DNA of 64,000 nt, taken from positions 9,086,001-9,150,000 of the forward strand of contig NC_080565.1 in NCBI RefSeq assembly GCF_030253575.1, in the 5' to 3' direction. A model generated the notes under the pieces. That model did not search any database, was not told the origin of the DNA, and saw only the letters and a program-made list of their open reading frames with translations. Each line of letters begins with the position of its first letter. Position 1 is the first letter of the stretch. Both the position numbers and the translations under genes were made by a program. Positions 1 to 10,506 of the stretch are shown here, one piece after another. The stretch comes from Rhododendron vialii (lineage: Eukaryota; Streptophyta; Magnoliopsida; Ericales; Ericaceae).

Positions 1-1053
1 TTCATCTCCATTAGTGACTTTCCATTTTTCCCATATTTCTTCTCCTAAAGGTCCTGGAAGTTTCCTAAAGAATTTATTACTAATTTCTGGATCGAGTGCT
101 CTTCCTGTCTGTGATGCAATGGCTATGAAATCATTGCAAAAACTGACTATATATTTCCATTTATGTAACTTAAGCTGTTCTAGCTGTCTTATAGCTACAT
201 TCTGATACGTTGTATTATCTCTATTAGGATCTGCTCCTATGATCATGGTCTTGACTAAACTGGTGAAATTGTAAACATTTGGTCCTTGGGCTATTAAAGC
301 CACATACTGGGTTTCAAAATCTCTTTTGTAGGCTTCTATAATTCCTTTTGCTATGTCTCCTAAAAATGATTCGCAATATGACCACATCTCTGCTGAAGAG
401 TGCCAATTGGTCATTTCTAAAAGTTTTCTAACTAAGGCTTGTTCCCATCTATCTATTACTGCTTTGTGAAATTGAGGATCGAATGCTGCAATGTCAAGCA
501 TTAATCTTGTTCCTGCTTGTGCCATAAGAGTTATATCTCTATCTACTGGTAACCTTTTCCCATAGGTTCTGTATTCTAGTTCTTGGGCCGATGGCTCAAT
601 TCTAGACCTACTGATTGGAATATTTCCCATCTCATATACTTGATTTGGGAGTACTGGTGGAGTATTATCATATGTTTCCATTTTGACTTCTACCATATGG
701 CTTTCTGTATTCTTCACTGGTGGTTGATAATATTTGGATCTAGAGTCTGAGTGACAAAACATATCTTCTACTGAAAGATTATTCTTTCTACTGGAATCAT
801 ATTCTAGAAATTTTTCTTCTAAGACAAATATATTATTTTGTAATAGATATTGTCTTTGGACCTTTGAATTATCATCTAATTCTTGATGTTCGTACTCAAG
901 CTTTTGGGTATAGTATCCCTCCAAAATCTGGTAATCATTATAATCTAAATCTGGCCTATAAACTGGTTCTAAAAGTTCTTTTAATCTGATTATGTCAGAT
1001 TCACTGAATTTAACTAATTGATCTAGGGTGAATTGGGGCTGTTCATATGCCAT
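1..1053 (-). CDS. coat/Gag-like protein of the caulimovirid-like element (partial)
   Basis: A minus-strand frame is open from ATG at 1051-1053 to the window edge, about 351 codons, with no stop. Upstream in the same frame, TGA at 1153-1155 and TAG at 1216-1218 close it. The C-terminal 150 residues seen here resemble the coat/Gag core of plant pararetroviruses: a segment around DRWEQALVRKLLEMTNWHS is followed by FCNDFIAIASQTGRALDPE and a LPGPLGEEIW motif. The N-terminal 130 residues are acidic and Glu/Gln/Asn-rich, as is usual for the arm of these proteins. The CCHC zinc knuckle expected after this core would lie outside the window. This is the best-preserved frame of the element. Family recognition rests on motif memory, not on a search. 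Confidence 0.6.
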   Translation of the reverse strand, partial: MAYEQPQFTLDQLVKFSESDIIRLKELLEPVYRPDLDYNDYQILEGYYTQKLEYEHQELDDNSKVQRQYLLQNNIFVLEEKFLEYDSSRKNNLSVEDMFCHSDSRSKYYQPPVKNTESHMVEVKMETYDNTPPVLPNQVYEMGNIPISRSRIEPSAQELEYRTYGKRLPVDRDITLMAQAGTRLMLDIAAFDPQFHKAVIDRWEQALVRKLLEMTNWHSSAEMWSYCESFLGDIAKGIIEAYKRDFETQYVALIAQGPNVYNFTSLVKTMIIGADPNRDNTTYQNVAIRQLEQLKLHKWKYIVSFCNDFIAIASQTGRALDPEISNKFFRKLPGPLGEEIWEKWKVTNGDE

Positions 1054-1204
1054 ATAAATATGTTCTGTTTCTACATCTGAATTTCTGGCGAATTCTGTAT
1101 GAATAGAATTACTTACATCTGAATGTCTACCTGCTGAGATATAATTACTGAATCAAAGGTTAACTTCTCCTAGACTATTGGTATAAAAACTGTGATTACT
1201 GGGT

Positions 1205-1672
1205 CTAAGTTGTTGCTAAATTTGTGACTTTCCATTCAAGTCCTGATAACATTTCTGAGTTACGTTTTTTGGCCTCTATAACCTGAATGCCTTTGGTTCC
1301 TAAAGCTTGTCTAGCTAAGCCCTTTATTCCTATAGTAATTAAGCCTAGGTGTATAAGACCTAATCTTAACTGTTTAAGTTCATTGAAACTCTTCTGAGTG
1401 ATCATTTCTAAAATTTCTAGCTGGTCTTCAGTTATAACAATGACTGGTTTTTCATGGTAGTTATTATAAGTTCTGACTCATCTGTTGAAGAAATTCTGTG
1501 ATCTATATAATATCGTTGGGTCTAATAATTCTAAATTATGATTTCTGAATCTGTCTAATTGAACATCTGGATCTATGATTCTTTCTATTCTATTTTCTTC
1601 AACTGGTTGTTTTCCAAATACTTTGTTTAGCAAAGAAATTTCACTAACTTTGGTTTTACTGCTAGATGCCAT
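1205..1672 (-). pseudogene. movement-protein-like (30K superfamily) fragment, broken
   Basis: Begins with ATG at 1670-1672 (MASSSKTKVSEISLLNKVF). An in-frame TGA at 1478-1480 interrupts it; the same frame then continues to a stop at 1205-1207, 155 codons in all. The segment with YNNYHEKPVIVITEDQLEI and GLIHLGLITIGIKGL is characteristic of the N-terminal half of movement proteins in plant pararetroviruses and their endogenous relatives. Family members are usually 300 residues or more, so the C-terminal half is missing and the coat/Gag frame follows after a short out-of-frame stretch. The start overlaps the stop of the upstream frame in the pentamer TAATG. Not functional as it stands. Confidence 0.6.
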
Positions 1673-2088
1673 TATTGGGTTCCTGAAGATCGAGGAATTT
1701 CTGGTCTCTTTCCTATGTTTGGATCTGGAGTGCCAAATATATTATAATAAAAGGTATGGTTCTGCAAAGATCTATTGGATCTTTTAGGTTCTAGATGTCC
1801 GGTTGAGGCTGAAATACTAATCTGATTTATTTTAGAGGTTAAAGCTTCTAAAGCTTTTCCTTCTTGGAGTTTATCTACTTTAATAGACAGCTGGTCTAAC
1901 TTTTCTGATGTCTCTACTAATCTATGGCTAAGGCTTACCAAGAGTTCAATAATTGTATTATTTTGCTTAATAATAGTTTCGTCTGTTTTGCCTGTTGGTT
2001 TGAAACTGGATAATCCGATAGGATCTGGTTCAACTTTTTCTGAATTTTCTAATGCTACTTTATAAAATAAACTATCACAACTATTCAT
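1672..2088 (-). CDS. small coiled-coil protein (second frame of the caulimovirid-like element)
   Basis: 138 residues, minus strand, uninterrupted. Residues about 45-100 are rich in Leu, Lys, Glu and Ser with heptad-like spacing (ETSEKLDQLSIKVDKLQEG), suggesting a coiled coil. The tail is basic and polar (LEPKRSNRSLQ). The position between the first small frame and the movement-protein frame is that of the virion-associated or DNA-binding small proteins of badnavirus-like genomes; that function is inferred from position only. ATG at 2086-2088 overlaps the preceding stop as ATGA, and its own stop at 1672-1674 overlaps the next ATG as TAATG, so translation by termination-reinitiation is plausible. 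Confidence 0.5.
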   Translation of the reverse strand: MNSCDSLFYKVALENSEKVEPDPIGLSSFKPTGKTDETIIKQNNTIIELLVSLSHRLVETSEKLDQLSIKVDKLQEGKALEALTSKINQISISASTGHLEPKRSNRSLQNHTFYYNIFGTPDPNIGKRPEIPRSSGTQ

Positions 2089-2650
2089 TCTCCATTAGCT
2101 AATTTCTTAACTTCCTCTAAAAGAATCTCTATTTTCTGAAGTTTACTATCCACTTCTGCTTTAACTTAAACTGAGTTCTGTTTTATTCTTTCAACTTCAA
2201 ATCTAAGACTTTCCACTAATTTTTTGGTTTCTGTTTCTATATCCTTGGGCTGAGTAACATCTAACTTACTGATCAGATCTATTATATCTTGTTTGCAGGG
2301 CAATTTTTCTGATATTATGAGCTGTTTTTCTTCTAACTTACTGATTCTCCGTAGTATTCCGAATGTAATTCTTTAAAATAATCAAGATTTTCTAACTGCT
2401 TACAAGATCTTGATCTGCTAATTCTTTCTAAGATCTGGGTGGTTTGCTCAAGAGATTTCGTTGAAAATTCTTCAAACTGATTTCTGGTTACTATATTACC
2501 TTTAACTTCTAGGCTGAATTTTTTATCTAAACGATTGCTAAGTTGTTCTATTAGCTGGAAACCTGTTCTAATCTGGATATTTTGTTTTGACTGTTGGGAT
2601 CTAATCTCACTTAAACTAGGATCAATTGCCTTTATTAAATCATCAGTCAT
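2085..2650 (-). pseudogene. first small frame of the caulimovirid-like element, frameshifted
   Basis: ATG at 2648-2650 opens 105 codons to TAG at 2333-2335. A coiled-coil-like continuation is found in another frame (SKLEEKQLIISEKL onward) and ends at TGA 2085-2087, with one more stop, TAA at 2166-2168, inside. The simplest reading is one frame broken by an indel near 2336 and a nonsense change at 2166. The product would be acidic, helical and Lys/Glu/Leu-rich. No enzyme motif is visible. It starts about 90 bases downstream of the primer-binding site, as expected for the first frame of this kind of element. Confidence 0.45.
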
Positions 2651-2738
2651 AACAAACTAATAAATAAAAGTGAATGATAAACTAAACAATAATAAGGATC
2701 TATAATCTGGCTACTTGAATTAACAAATAGTACTGTAG

Positions 2739-2750
2739 GCTCTGATACCA
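2739..2750 (-). other. primer-binding site, initiator tRNA-Met type
   Basis: On the minus strand the 12 bases read TGGTATCAGAGC, the classical complement to the 3' end of plant initiator tRNA-Met. This site is used by many plant LTR retrotransposons and by caulimovirids to prime minus-strand DNA. It lies 89 bases upstream of the first ATG of the element. Confidence 0.75.
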
Positions 2751-3082
2751 ATTTTTTGATTGGGTACTGGGTAAATAAAAGGCAGAAATATGAATAATAA
2801 AAAGCGGAGACACAAAGAAATTCAAAGGGGTTCTAACTATGAATATCTAGAAATTCTGGTAAAATATATAAAAGGTACTGTAATTAGTCTTAAAACTACT
2901 AAAATTTATGGTCTGAACTGTAATTCTTGTACTTCTTTACACGTGGTAGTTCTTACAACACACAACCTTTTTCTTGCCTGTCCTGTTTTTGGTCGTGGGT
3001 CAGTATCCTGCTTCCTAGACTTTCTCCTAGCCCAACAGCCTGGTTTTTTGGGGCGAGTAGTACTACCAACACAACTCTGATA

Positions 3083-4450
3083 CAACTGCATATGGGTCTA
3101 TATGCATCAAACGACTCTAAATGCAATTGTGTCCGATATTTGTGTCTTAAAATTATTTGCAAATTTTCGTACTCGTCCTTGTAGTTTTGCGGTTGTCTCA
3201 CTTTCGTCCCTCTTGTTTCAAAGTGCTCTAATTTCGTCCCTGTAGTTTGTTTTACGTTTCAAATTGGTAAAATCGTTAACACCATTAATGAAACTAACGG
3301 AAACAAAAAAGTGTTCCAATTTTCAATCCGTTTGAACTGGTGCAAATATCTTATTTTTCTGATCATTTTATCTTAAATGATCATAATGGATTTTTGGCTA
3401 TAAGGTCTTTCAATGAGCACCCTAAGAGAGCCCCGACCACACCAAATTATTCGTCTTGATGAGACGATTCCAATGTGTGGTGTTTTTGAGTTTTTGGTTT
3501 GGTTGTTGGATTTGGTTATTGAGTTTTGGTTATTGGTAAATTTGTTAAGTTTGATTATGGAATGAGTGAAATTTGATTATTTGCTAAAAGACTTATAACT
3601 TTGCTTATTACAATGTGAGATATTTTTAAATGGAGATGCTCTAAAGGCTAAGAGCAAGCATTTAACTTTTGCTTCATAATAAATCCAAATGTAATTGTGT
3701 CCGAAATTTGTGTTTTGAAATTATCGTTGGGGACTCAATTGGATTAAATGTGATTATGAGCAATTATAAAGGCTAAGAGCAAGCATTTAACTTTTGCTTG
3801 ATAATAAATCCAAATGCATAAAATTCGTAAATTGCTCATTAACGACATAGTTCTAAATTTAAGAGGGAAGAAAGAGCGACGCAATGGAAACAAATGTTCA
3901 TGCACACATTACATGATGTCAGACATATATGAAAATCCGACATATGTGGGTTGCACATATTACACAATGTCAGACATATTTACATCCGAATCTGTACACG
4001 AACATTTGTGTCCATAGCATTTTTGGAAAAAAAATAACCTTTTAAAATTTGAGCTTTTTGAGTATAACTCTCTCTCTCTTAAATGTAACTCACTTTAGTA
4101 CAAGTTGGAGTCAAGGAGTTTTATGATATTTTACTCAAATTTAAGGAAAAGTTTATTTCTGGTTTTGATTATAACACCAAGACATTATTAAAATACATTT
4201 TTTTCAATATACGCAGACAACTTACTTTGATAAATTCATGTATCTATATGGTTATAATGTATTATTATTGACTTATGACCAAAATACCCATATTTGTATA
4301 ATTAAAAGAATATCCATGTATAGTTTTTATGTTTAAGTATCAAGAAATTTTTTGAGAGAAACATGTAAATAAAAACAAGTAAAATATTTTTGTGCATAAA
4401 ATAAAACAAAAATACACCCATGTTTTTTTGAAAGGAAAATACACCCATGT
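3083..4450. repeat. non-coding stretch with small duplicated segments
   Basis: No convincing gene. A 48-base segment at 3643-3691 recurs at 3769-3816 with one or two changes, and part of it resembles 3108-3150. An imperfect inverted repeat spans 3895-4014 (TGGAAACAAATGTTCA against its complement), a MITE-sized hairpin of about 120 bases. The rest is AT-rich. Confidence 0.5.
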
Positions 4451-4612
4451 TGATCAAAATACTTCAATCATCATGATAACAAAAAGTATCTTTAAGCTAT
4501 AAGATAGTCAAAATCCCTCTTTCAAAATACACCCATGTTGAAAGAGGGATTTTGACTATCTTATAGCTTAAAGATACTTTTTGTTATCATGATGATTGAA
4601 GTATTTTGATCA
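4451..4612. repeat. perfect 75-bp inverted repeat with 12-base loop
   Basis: Arms 4451-4525 and 4538-4612 are exact reverse complements over all 75 bases; the spacer 4526-4537 is AATACACCCATG. The same AAATACACCCATG word occurs just before the left arm (about 4437-4449) and again about 25 bases earlier. There are no transposon-like termini. This looks like a recent palindromic duplication and would form a long hairpin in RNA from either strand. Confidence 0.9.
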
Positions 4613-4835
4613 ATTAAGTAGTCAAGCTTTTTATTATGGGGGTGTTTGGTTTCCTCATTATTGCATTTTCATTATCTCGTTATCCTATTTTGGGTGTTTG
4701 ACAACCTAATTGTAAAACCCATTTTTAGAAAATGGATACATTGATTTTGGGTTTAGAGGCAAGAAGCTAAAAAGAGCCCAAGAGGTCCTTTTTACATTTT
4801 GGCTTTTCACATTCTCAAATCAATTACCAAAATAC

Positions 4836-6062
4836 TGTAACGCCCCGATTTTTGGACACGTTAATTAAATCCTTTTTAATTGATTTAATAATTCATAAAA
4901 CTGATATATAAGAAATGAAATTTTATTAAAAAGAGTTTGACACGAAAATCTCAAATACCAAATTCAAACCTACTTAATTGTCTTACAAACCAACAAAATG
5001 AAATAGAGTTTGACAATTGTGATAACACTTATGAAAATTTAATTAAAAGTACGTCAAATTAACAGAGCTTCCAAGGGTAGGGCATCCAAGGCTCAACAAA
5101 CTCCCCTTCCTCAGCTGGAAGGTCTTCACCCTGGTACTGACCGTTTTGCAGCGGATTCTGTCATTCGATCTCTTGATTACCTGACATGAAACGCCAGCCC
5201 AATGTCACTATTATAAGTTTTGAAACTTAGTAAATAATCTCAACCCTACTAACCCCTTACCTTACAATTAGCAGATCAACAATATAACAATTCACATGAG
5301 GTACAGGATAACAGCACATTGTCATTTTCTTTACTATCCATCAGCTTACATGAAATCTAAGGATCCTCTCCACAAGATCATTTCCTCCCACATCCACCAA
5401 CTTTGACCGTCTCATGGAATAACTCTCCCTTTATTTGTCCTGCACAAGGGTTCTAAGCGAATACTACTAAATTATGTACTCAGTTTGGATTCGCCTACAA
5501 CCATAATAAAGGAACAGCTCATCATGACAACTCAGCATTATGGGTTGCACTATCTTATTGCCAGGATCCTTTACCGTCTCCCAACTCTACACACTGGGTA
5601 CTTTACCATACCTCTAATCTACACACTGGTACTATACCGTATTCAGGGATCCTTTACCGTTTCCCAAAATACTGTATCAGAAGTCTTTTACCATCCTTTA
5701 CACATACACTGGGTACTGTATCGCATTTAGGATCCTTTACCGTATCCCAAATCCTGTACCCAGAGTCCTTTACCGTCCTCCACACACTCTAAGTACTTTA
5801 CTGTACTCGGGTTCCTTTACCGTTCCCCAACTCAACTAAAAGTACTTTACCGTACCAGGGTCCTTTATCGGCACCCAACATCCTCAATCAACTTTACCAT
5901 TTTTATCCTTCACTTATCCACGTCTATATGTTCACTACTCGAAACCATCCCATGAACCTAAGTCCATTCTAACACGTAGATTCATGCATTGAACAACAAT
6001 CGATAAGATACAATTTATTGAAACAACAAGAATATGATGATATAAAATAATAAAAACACATA
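4836..6062 (-). repeat. inverted copy of the 3' LTR tail
   Basis: Read on the minus strand, this 1.23-kb segment aligns from end to end with 12010-12526 joined to 14752-15462, the same family's LTR with its nested insertion removed (1228 bases). Shared features include the GGTAAAGGATCC minisatellite, the GTTATCACAATTGTC segment and the CGGGGCGTTACA terminus. It makes long terminal inverted repeats out of the two ends of the 4836-15462 block. Confidence 0.75.
5561..5872. repeat. minisatellite inside the LTR tail (inverted copy)
   Basis: The word CCTTTACCGT or close variants recurs about every 25-55 bases, often as GGATCCTTTACCGT, alternating with CACACTGGGTACTTTACC. It is the reverse complement of the array at 12204-12516 and belongs to the LTR. 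Confidence 0.7.
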
Positions 6063-6456
6063 ACGTTTTATGTGTGGGCCGTTGTCTTTAATCTTGTATG
6101 ACACAAGTATTAGTGGGTTGGATAGTCATTATCTCCAGTTTGTTTTTATTATTATCATCTAAAAGTTATAGAGTTCATCAAATTTTTGGTTTTAGTATTT
6201 TAAATTTTGAGGACGAACATTTTGTTAGGGTTGTACCGTAATCTTAATGAATCTAGAGATGCTCACTGTAATTTGTTAATAACATGTTATTAACATATTG
6301 GCCGAAACATATACTTCAATAACTCAGGGGGCTGACTGTAATACTTCATTATTTTTAATCCATCATCTTTCCGATCCGCGAGGCTCACTGGAATCCGTTC
6401 CACCCCCTCCCATATTGGTCGTTTAAATTAATATTTAGGAACTAAACAATTAGGAG
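6063..6456. other. unassigned segment of the left LTR region
   Basis: No homology to the rest of the 3' LTR was visible by eye. Around 6205-6235 the string TTGAGGACGAACATTTTGTTAGGG resembles the polypurine region that precedes 3' LTRs of chromoviruses, followed by TGTACCG. It could be the relic of another element's 3' junction. The last eight bases, 6449-6456, are the left target duplication of the hAT MITE. Confidence 0.3.
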
Positions 6457-6679
6457 TAGGGATGGCAATCTCGGCCGACCCGTTCGAACCCATCCCGTTC
6501 CCCACCTCGAAAATCCCCGAACTTCGGGGATTCGTTTGGGGATTGGGTAGGGTATAGGGAATTTTTTTAAAAAAATTCGGGGATCGGGTAGGAGATGGGG
6601 ATGGGTCTGTCCCCGCCCCGAACCCTACCCATCCCCGTTCCCCGTTCATTACCCGCCCCGTCCCGTCCCCGAATCCAGG

Positions 6680-6724
<45 letters not shown>

Positions 6725-7131
6725 GATAAATTTGGCCGTTCCTGATACCTTACTTTGTTTTATTTTGTTGGTTTTTCTAATTCTGTTTGTGGAGCTTTAT
6801 TGGCTTCTAACTTCCTGGCCAACCGACAACTGTTACTAGTACTGTATCCTCAGCCCTTTTCCTTGGAAAAAAAATACAAAACAATCCAAGTCCTTTTGGC
6901 TTTCACATGCTAGTAGATGTTGTTAGGTGCTGAAATTGTGAAATACAGGTGCCCGAGTTCCGAATCCTCGAATCCCCGTTTTGGATCCCCATTCCCCATT
7001 TGGGTCGGGGATGGAGGAAAAAAATAAATCCCCATTCGGGATCGGGTCGGGGATGGGGATGGGGTAGGGGGTAATGGGTAGGGGGTGGAGGTAGTACCCC
7101 CGTCCCCGACCCGTCCCCATTGCCATCCCTA
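6457..7131. mobile_element. non-autonomous hAT element (675 bp) with 8-bp target duplication
   Basis: Perfect 13-base terminal inverted repeats TAGGGATGGCAAT / ATTGCCATCCCTA. The target duplication ATTAGGAG is exact at 6449-6456 and 7132-7139. Subterminal regions are rich in GGGGAT/CCCGTCCCC repeats, and a 40-base AT microsatellite sits at 6681-6720. No transposase frame. The 8-bp duplication and terminal sequence are those of hAT elements. It interrupts the left LTR of the surrounding retroelement. Confidence 0.9.
6681..6720. repeat. (AT)n microsatellite
   Basis: About twenty uninterrupted AT units inside the hAT MITE. Confidence 0.95.
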
Positions 7132-7309
7132 ATTAGGAGTGCTATGTAATCTCAACAATTGAAACCCACTCGTGGGTTACTGTTCATGGCCACGAAAAGG
7201 CAAAGCACCACCATTTCCGGCCGTGTGACTTGGGGATCGGTTTCTTCCATTCCAGAAAGTTAAAAACCAATACTAAAATATTTAATATACCTAGGAGGAA
7301 GTAGGGGAG

Positions 7310-7717
7310 CGATTATTCTACTAAGTTTCAAAACTCATAATAGTGCCGTTGGGCTAGCATTTCATGCCAGGTAATCAAGAGATCGAAGGACAGAATCCGC
7401 TGCAAAACAGTCAGTATCAGGGTGAAGACCTTCCAGCTGAGGAAGGGGAGTTTGTTGAGCCTTGGATGCCCTACTCTTGGAAGCTCTGTTAATTTGACGT
7501 ACTTTTAATTAAATTTCCATAAGTGTTATCACAATTGTCAAACTCTATTTCATTTTGTTGGTTTGTAAGACAATTAAGTAGGTTTAAATTTGGTATTTAA
7601 GATTTTCGCTGCCAAACTCTGTTTAATAAAAATTTCATTTCTTATATATCAGTTTTATGAATTATTAAATCAATTAAAAAGGATTTAATTAACGTGTCCG
7701 AAAATCGGGGCTTTACA
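7310..7717 (+). repeat. LTR tail, direct orientation (5' LTR end)
   Basis: About 408 bases nearly identical to 15055-15462 and to the reverse complement of 4836-5250. It ends CGGGGCTTTACA at 7717, directly followed by AC and the tRNA-Met primer site, so it is the true 3' boundary of the 5' LTR. Confidence 0.8.
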
Positions 7718-7720
7718 ACT

Positions 7721-7732
7721 TGGTATCAGAGC
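7721..7732 (+). other. primer-binding site, initiator tRNA-Met type
   Basis: TGGTATCAGAGC, three bases after the LTR end. Fixes the element as plus-strand oriented and its internal region as starting here. Confidence 0.85.
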
Positions 7733-10506
7733 TTTAGGTTCAAACCCTCGGCCTTGGGTAGATTGGGTAGATCACTTTCCGAGAACGTAAACTTAGATAG
7801 TTAAATGTTTATCTTATTCATTACTTTTCTAACTACGCGACATCGTACCTAAGTATGGCATATAAATTTTTTATTAACTGCTGCAATTTAGACTCTGAGG
7901 AAATATGAAATCAACGTTGACTCTGATCCGAAGAAATTGATAAAGGGACCGCCCATATTGTATTTGCTTAGCCGATCAACTGAGACAGAAAGTTCAAAGA
8001 CTGAGACGAAGAAACAAGCCCCAAAAGGAGAAGGTACTATCGGAGGAGGCTACTTAGTAAATAGTGTACCTGGTAAAAAAAAAACTTTCCTTCCCTGGAT
8101 AGATAGTGATTGAAGATACATCGAATAAGGTAGGTTCATTGTGAGAACGTACCGTGAGAAAACATAGACTCTACATATTAACTATCATTTAGGTTTTACG
8201 TGTTACGTGCCTATTGTATATCCGTGCTAATAGGATTTGACTAGTTGTACAATAGTATCATTTTTTATTTTTTTTGAAATCATTGTTTGTCATTAGACAC
8301 GAAACCAAAACTTTACCATTGCGATTCCAAAATCATTGTACTCGATGCCTTTGGAGAACAAAATAGTTGGAAACCCCCTCACCACAAGAATTAGTGTTGA
8401 AACCAATGATTAAGATGCCAATGTTAACCGCAATGCTGCCACCCTTACAACAATGCTAACGTTGGGGTCAATGTTTACATGCACCCTAATTTGACATCAG
8501 GAATTCGCAAAATCAACAGCTACTACAAGCGATCGCCAATGCGACTATTCGATTCCCCGATCTCAAGCACCGTAGGCTTCTCAAAATAGTTGACCAACAA
8601 ATGAAAGCATGATGCTGTCTATGATCTGCAATCACCGACCACCTATGTTCTAGGCAAACTGAACTCGACAGCGGCACCATCATAGATCAGAAGATCGAGG
8701 AACTGCTTGACATCATGAACATTCGAGAAGACAACAAATGTTCTCTTGTGTTGAGGTTCTATTCTTTTAAGGGGGATAGAAGAGAAGATAGACGACTGTA
8801 CATTCATCTAATTCTCTTCCTTTGTCAGTTGACTATATTATTAACATTCGATGTTTTCAACTTCTCTTGATTCTTTTCTATGAGATTCCTTTCGAAGCAT
8901 TTTTTTTCTCATTCAAGTACAAACCCAAGAGCTTAAACTCGTTGAAATTTTCACTCCGACTCTCATGACACTTCTCTTTTGTTAGTTGTGAATTTCTAAG
9001 AATTCTCCTATTGCAAATTCTTTTTAATTGATCAAATCTCATCCTGGCTATCTCAACAGTCTACTCAATTATAGGACCATTGGTACAAGCTTTGTGAAAT
9101 TTTCATTGATCAGTACTGGCTGTATAGAAATATCTCATCGTCGTCAAGCCCCTCGAATTTTTATTTATTTTCTCCGCATCCATCCTTCCAAATTTTATAA
9201 TTATGAATTCAATATTTTTCTAGAATTCTAAATTTCAGAACACTTATATATATTTGTCATGCTACTCTTTCTTTGAGTCGTGTATGTTAGGACCGTGAGG
9301 GACACCATGCACACAAACCAACGCAGTGATTTCAGAGAAAAACTCCCTTAGATTATATATTCACACAATATACAATAAAGATGAAAAAACTCTCCGGGAA
9401 CCATATGCCGGTTCCTCTCCGGGAGGCCACAGACTGGCCCCCCCCACACTCGCCTCACCCTCTCCCTCACATTATGTCACACCCTAACCCTAATAGGGTT
9501 TACAACCCTTGAAATATTAGGAACTTATTCTATTTTGAGAATGGACCTAATGAGCTAGTTGCGTACGCGTTGAAACCATTACAATTAGATGCTTGCATTG
9601 AAATGCGTTTGGCCGACGTAATTCAAAATAATTAAACATCTGGTTCAGTTTTTACTTCTTTATCTCATAATCATTTCTAGAACTTCGTCGAAATAAATGG
9701 GCTTCTCTCGTGAGAACCATTGTTGTTTATGCGAGACAAGTATCCATTCATTTTGTTCGCGTGTTTGGTCTTGAATCATCATTATTGTAGTTACATGAAC
9801 CTTCATCATTGATTAGTCCTTATTAATTTGATAGTAGCCACTCCTTGCTACTCAAATCCAAATCCCTTGTACTCAGAGTCTTACAGAACGATATGTCACC
9901 CTTTCCATTTGGCATTTCGACCTCCAAACCATTTGAATTTTATTTTGGTTCATCGAATCTTCATGTTTCTGTATGGGGGAAGACCCACCTTCTGAGAGTC
10001 AAAGACCCAACTTTCAAAAGAAGACCGAAAAAGTGAAGGTGATATGACAACGACCTCTGACCACTCGGACTCAACCAATGAACAACATCGACAAAAAGAA
10101 ACATGTCATTGACTTTGACGCGGAAGACTAATTTTTTTTTATAGATTAAATCGCTACTTGATATCATTCATTTTGGAAAGAACTGGAAGCTATCGCCATC
10201 ATACATTGGATAGTTCAAAAGTTTGCAAAGGGTTGGAGAGGTGGCTCGTTGATTAAATTATAGCCACAAAATGCAAAGATGTCATGTTGCACAACGACAT
10301 AATTTTGAAGAACAACCGATATAGATTCAAGATGGCAGAGGGATACAAGCCCAAAACTGCTTAGTCTGAGTTCTCGACCAACCTCAAGAAATGGGGGTAA
10401 GCCTAGAAGCTGCAAGACGTAATCCGCAACAATGATATACGGCTATTTGATACAAGATACATGCCCTAATTTGGAGGACGGAATTTTTTTTTAAGGGAGA
10501 TAGGTT
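7733..10506 (+). mobile_element. internal region of the LTR element, no recognisable gag-pol
   Basis: About 2.8 kb without a long frame or any gag, protease, RT or integrase motif. Short open stretches exist (for example about 65 codons from 7890) but I cannot assign them. The 3' end, 10478-10506, is TTTGGAGGACGGAATT, a T run, then AAGGGAGATAGG, a polypurine tract directly before the LTR start TGTAACG. A TGTTAGGACCGTGAGG string near 9287 resembles a copia LTR start but no matching end was found. Confidence 0.5.

Larger units (their letters stand above)
1..3082 (-). mobile_element. caulimovirid-like retroelement, 5' part (leaves the left edge)
   Basis: On the minus strand, a primer-binding site complementary to initiator tRNA-Met is followed by two small coiled-coil frames, a movement-protein-like frame and a coat/Gag-like frame. 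This order (small frames, movement protein, coat protein, then presumably protease and reverse transcriptase) is that of plant pararetroviruses and of related endogenous elements. Protease and RT are not in the window; they would lie left of base 1. Sequence between the primer site and about 3082 could be an LTR or a viral leader: it begins TG at 2758 in plus orientation, but I could not find a second copy. Several stops and a frameshift show that this is an old copy, not a functional unit. Confidence 0.7.

Noticed and set aside
9287-9490. Second copy of the copia-like solo LTR
   Set aside because: Only the TGTTAGGACCG start and a few later words resemble 48134-48588; no end or target duplication could be found.
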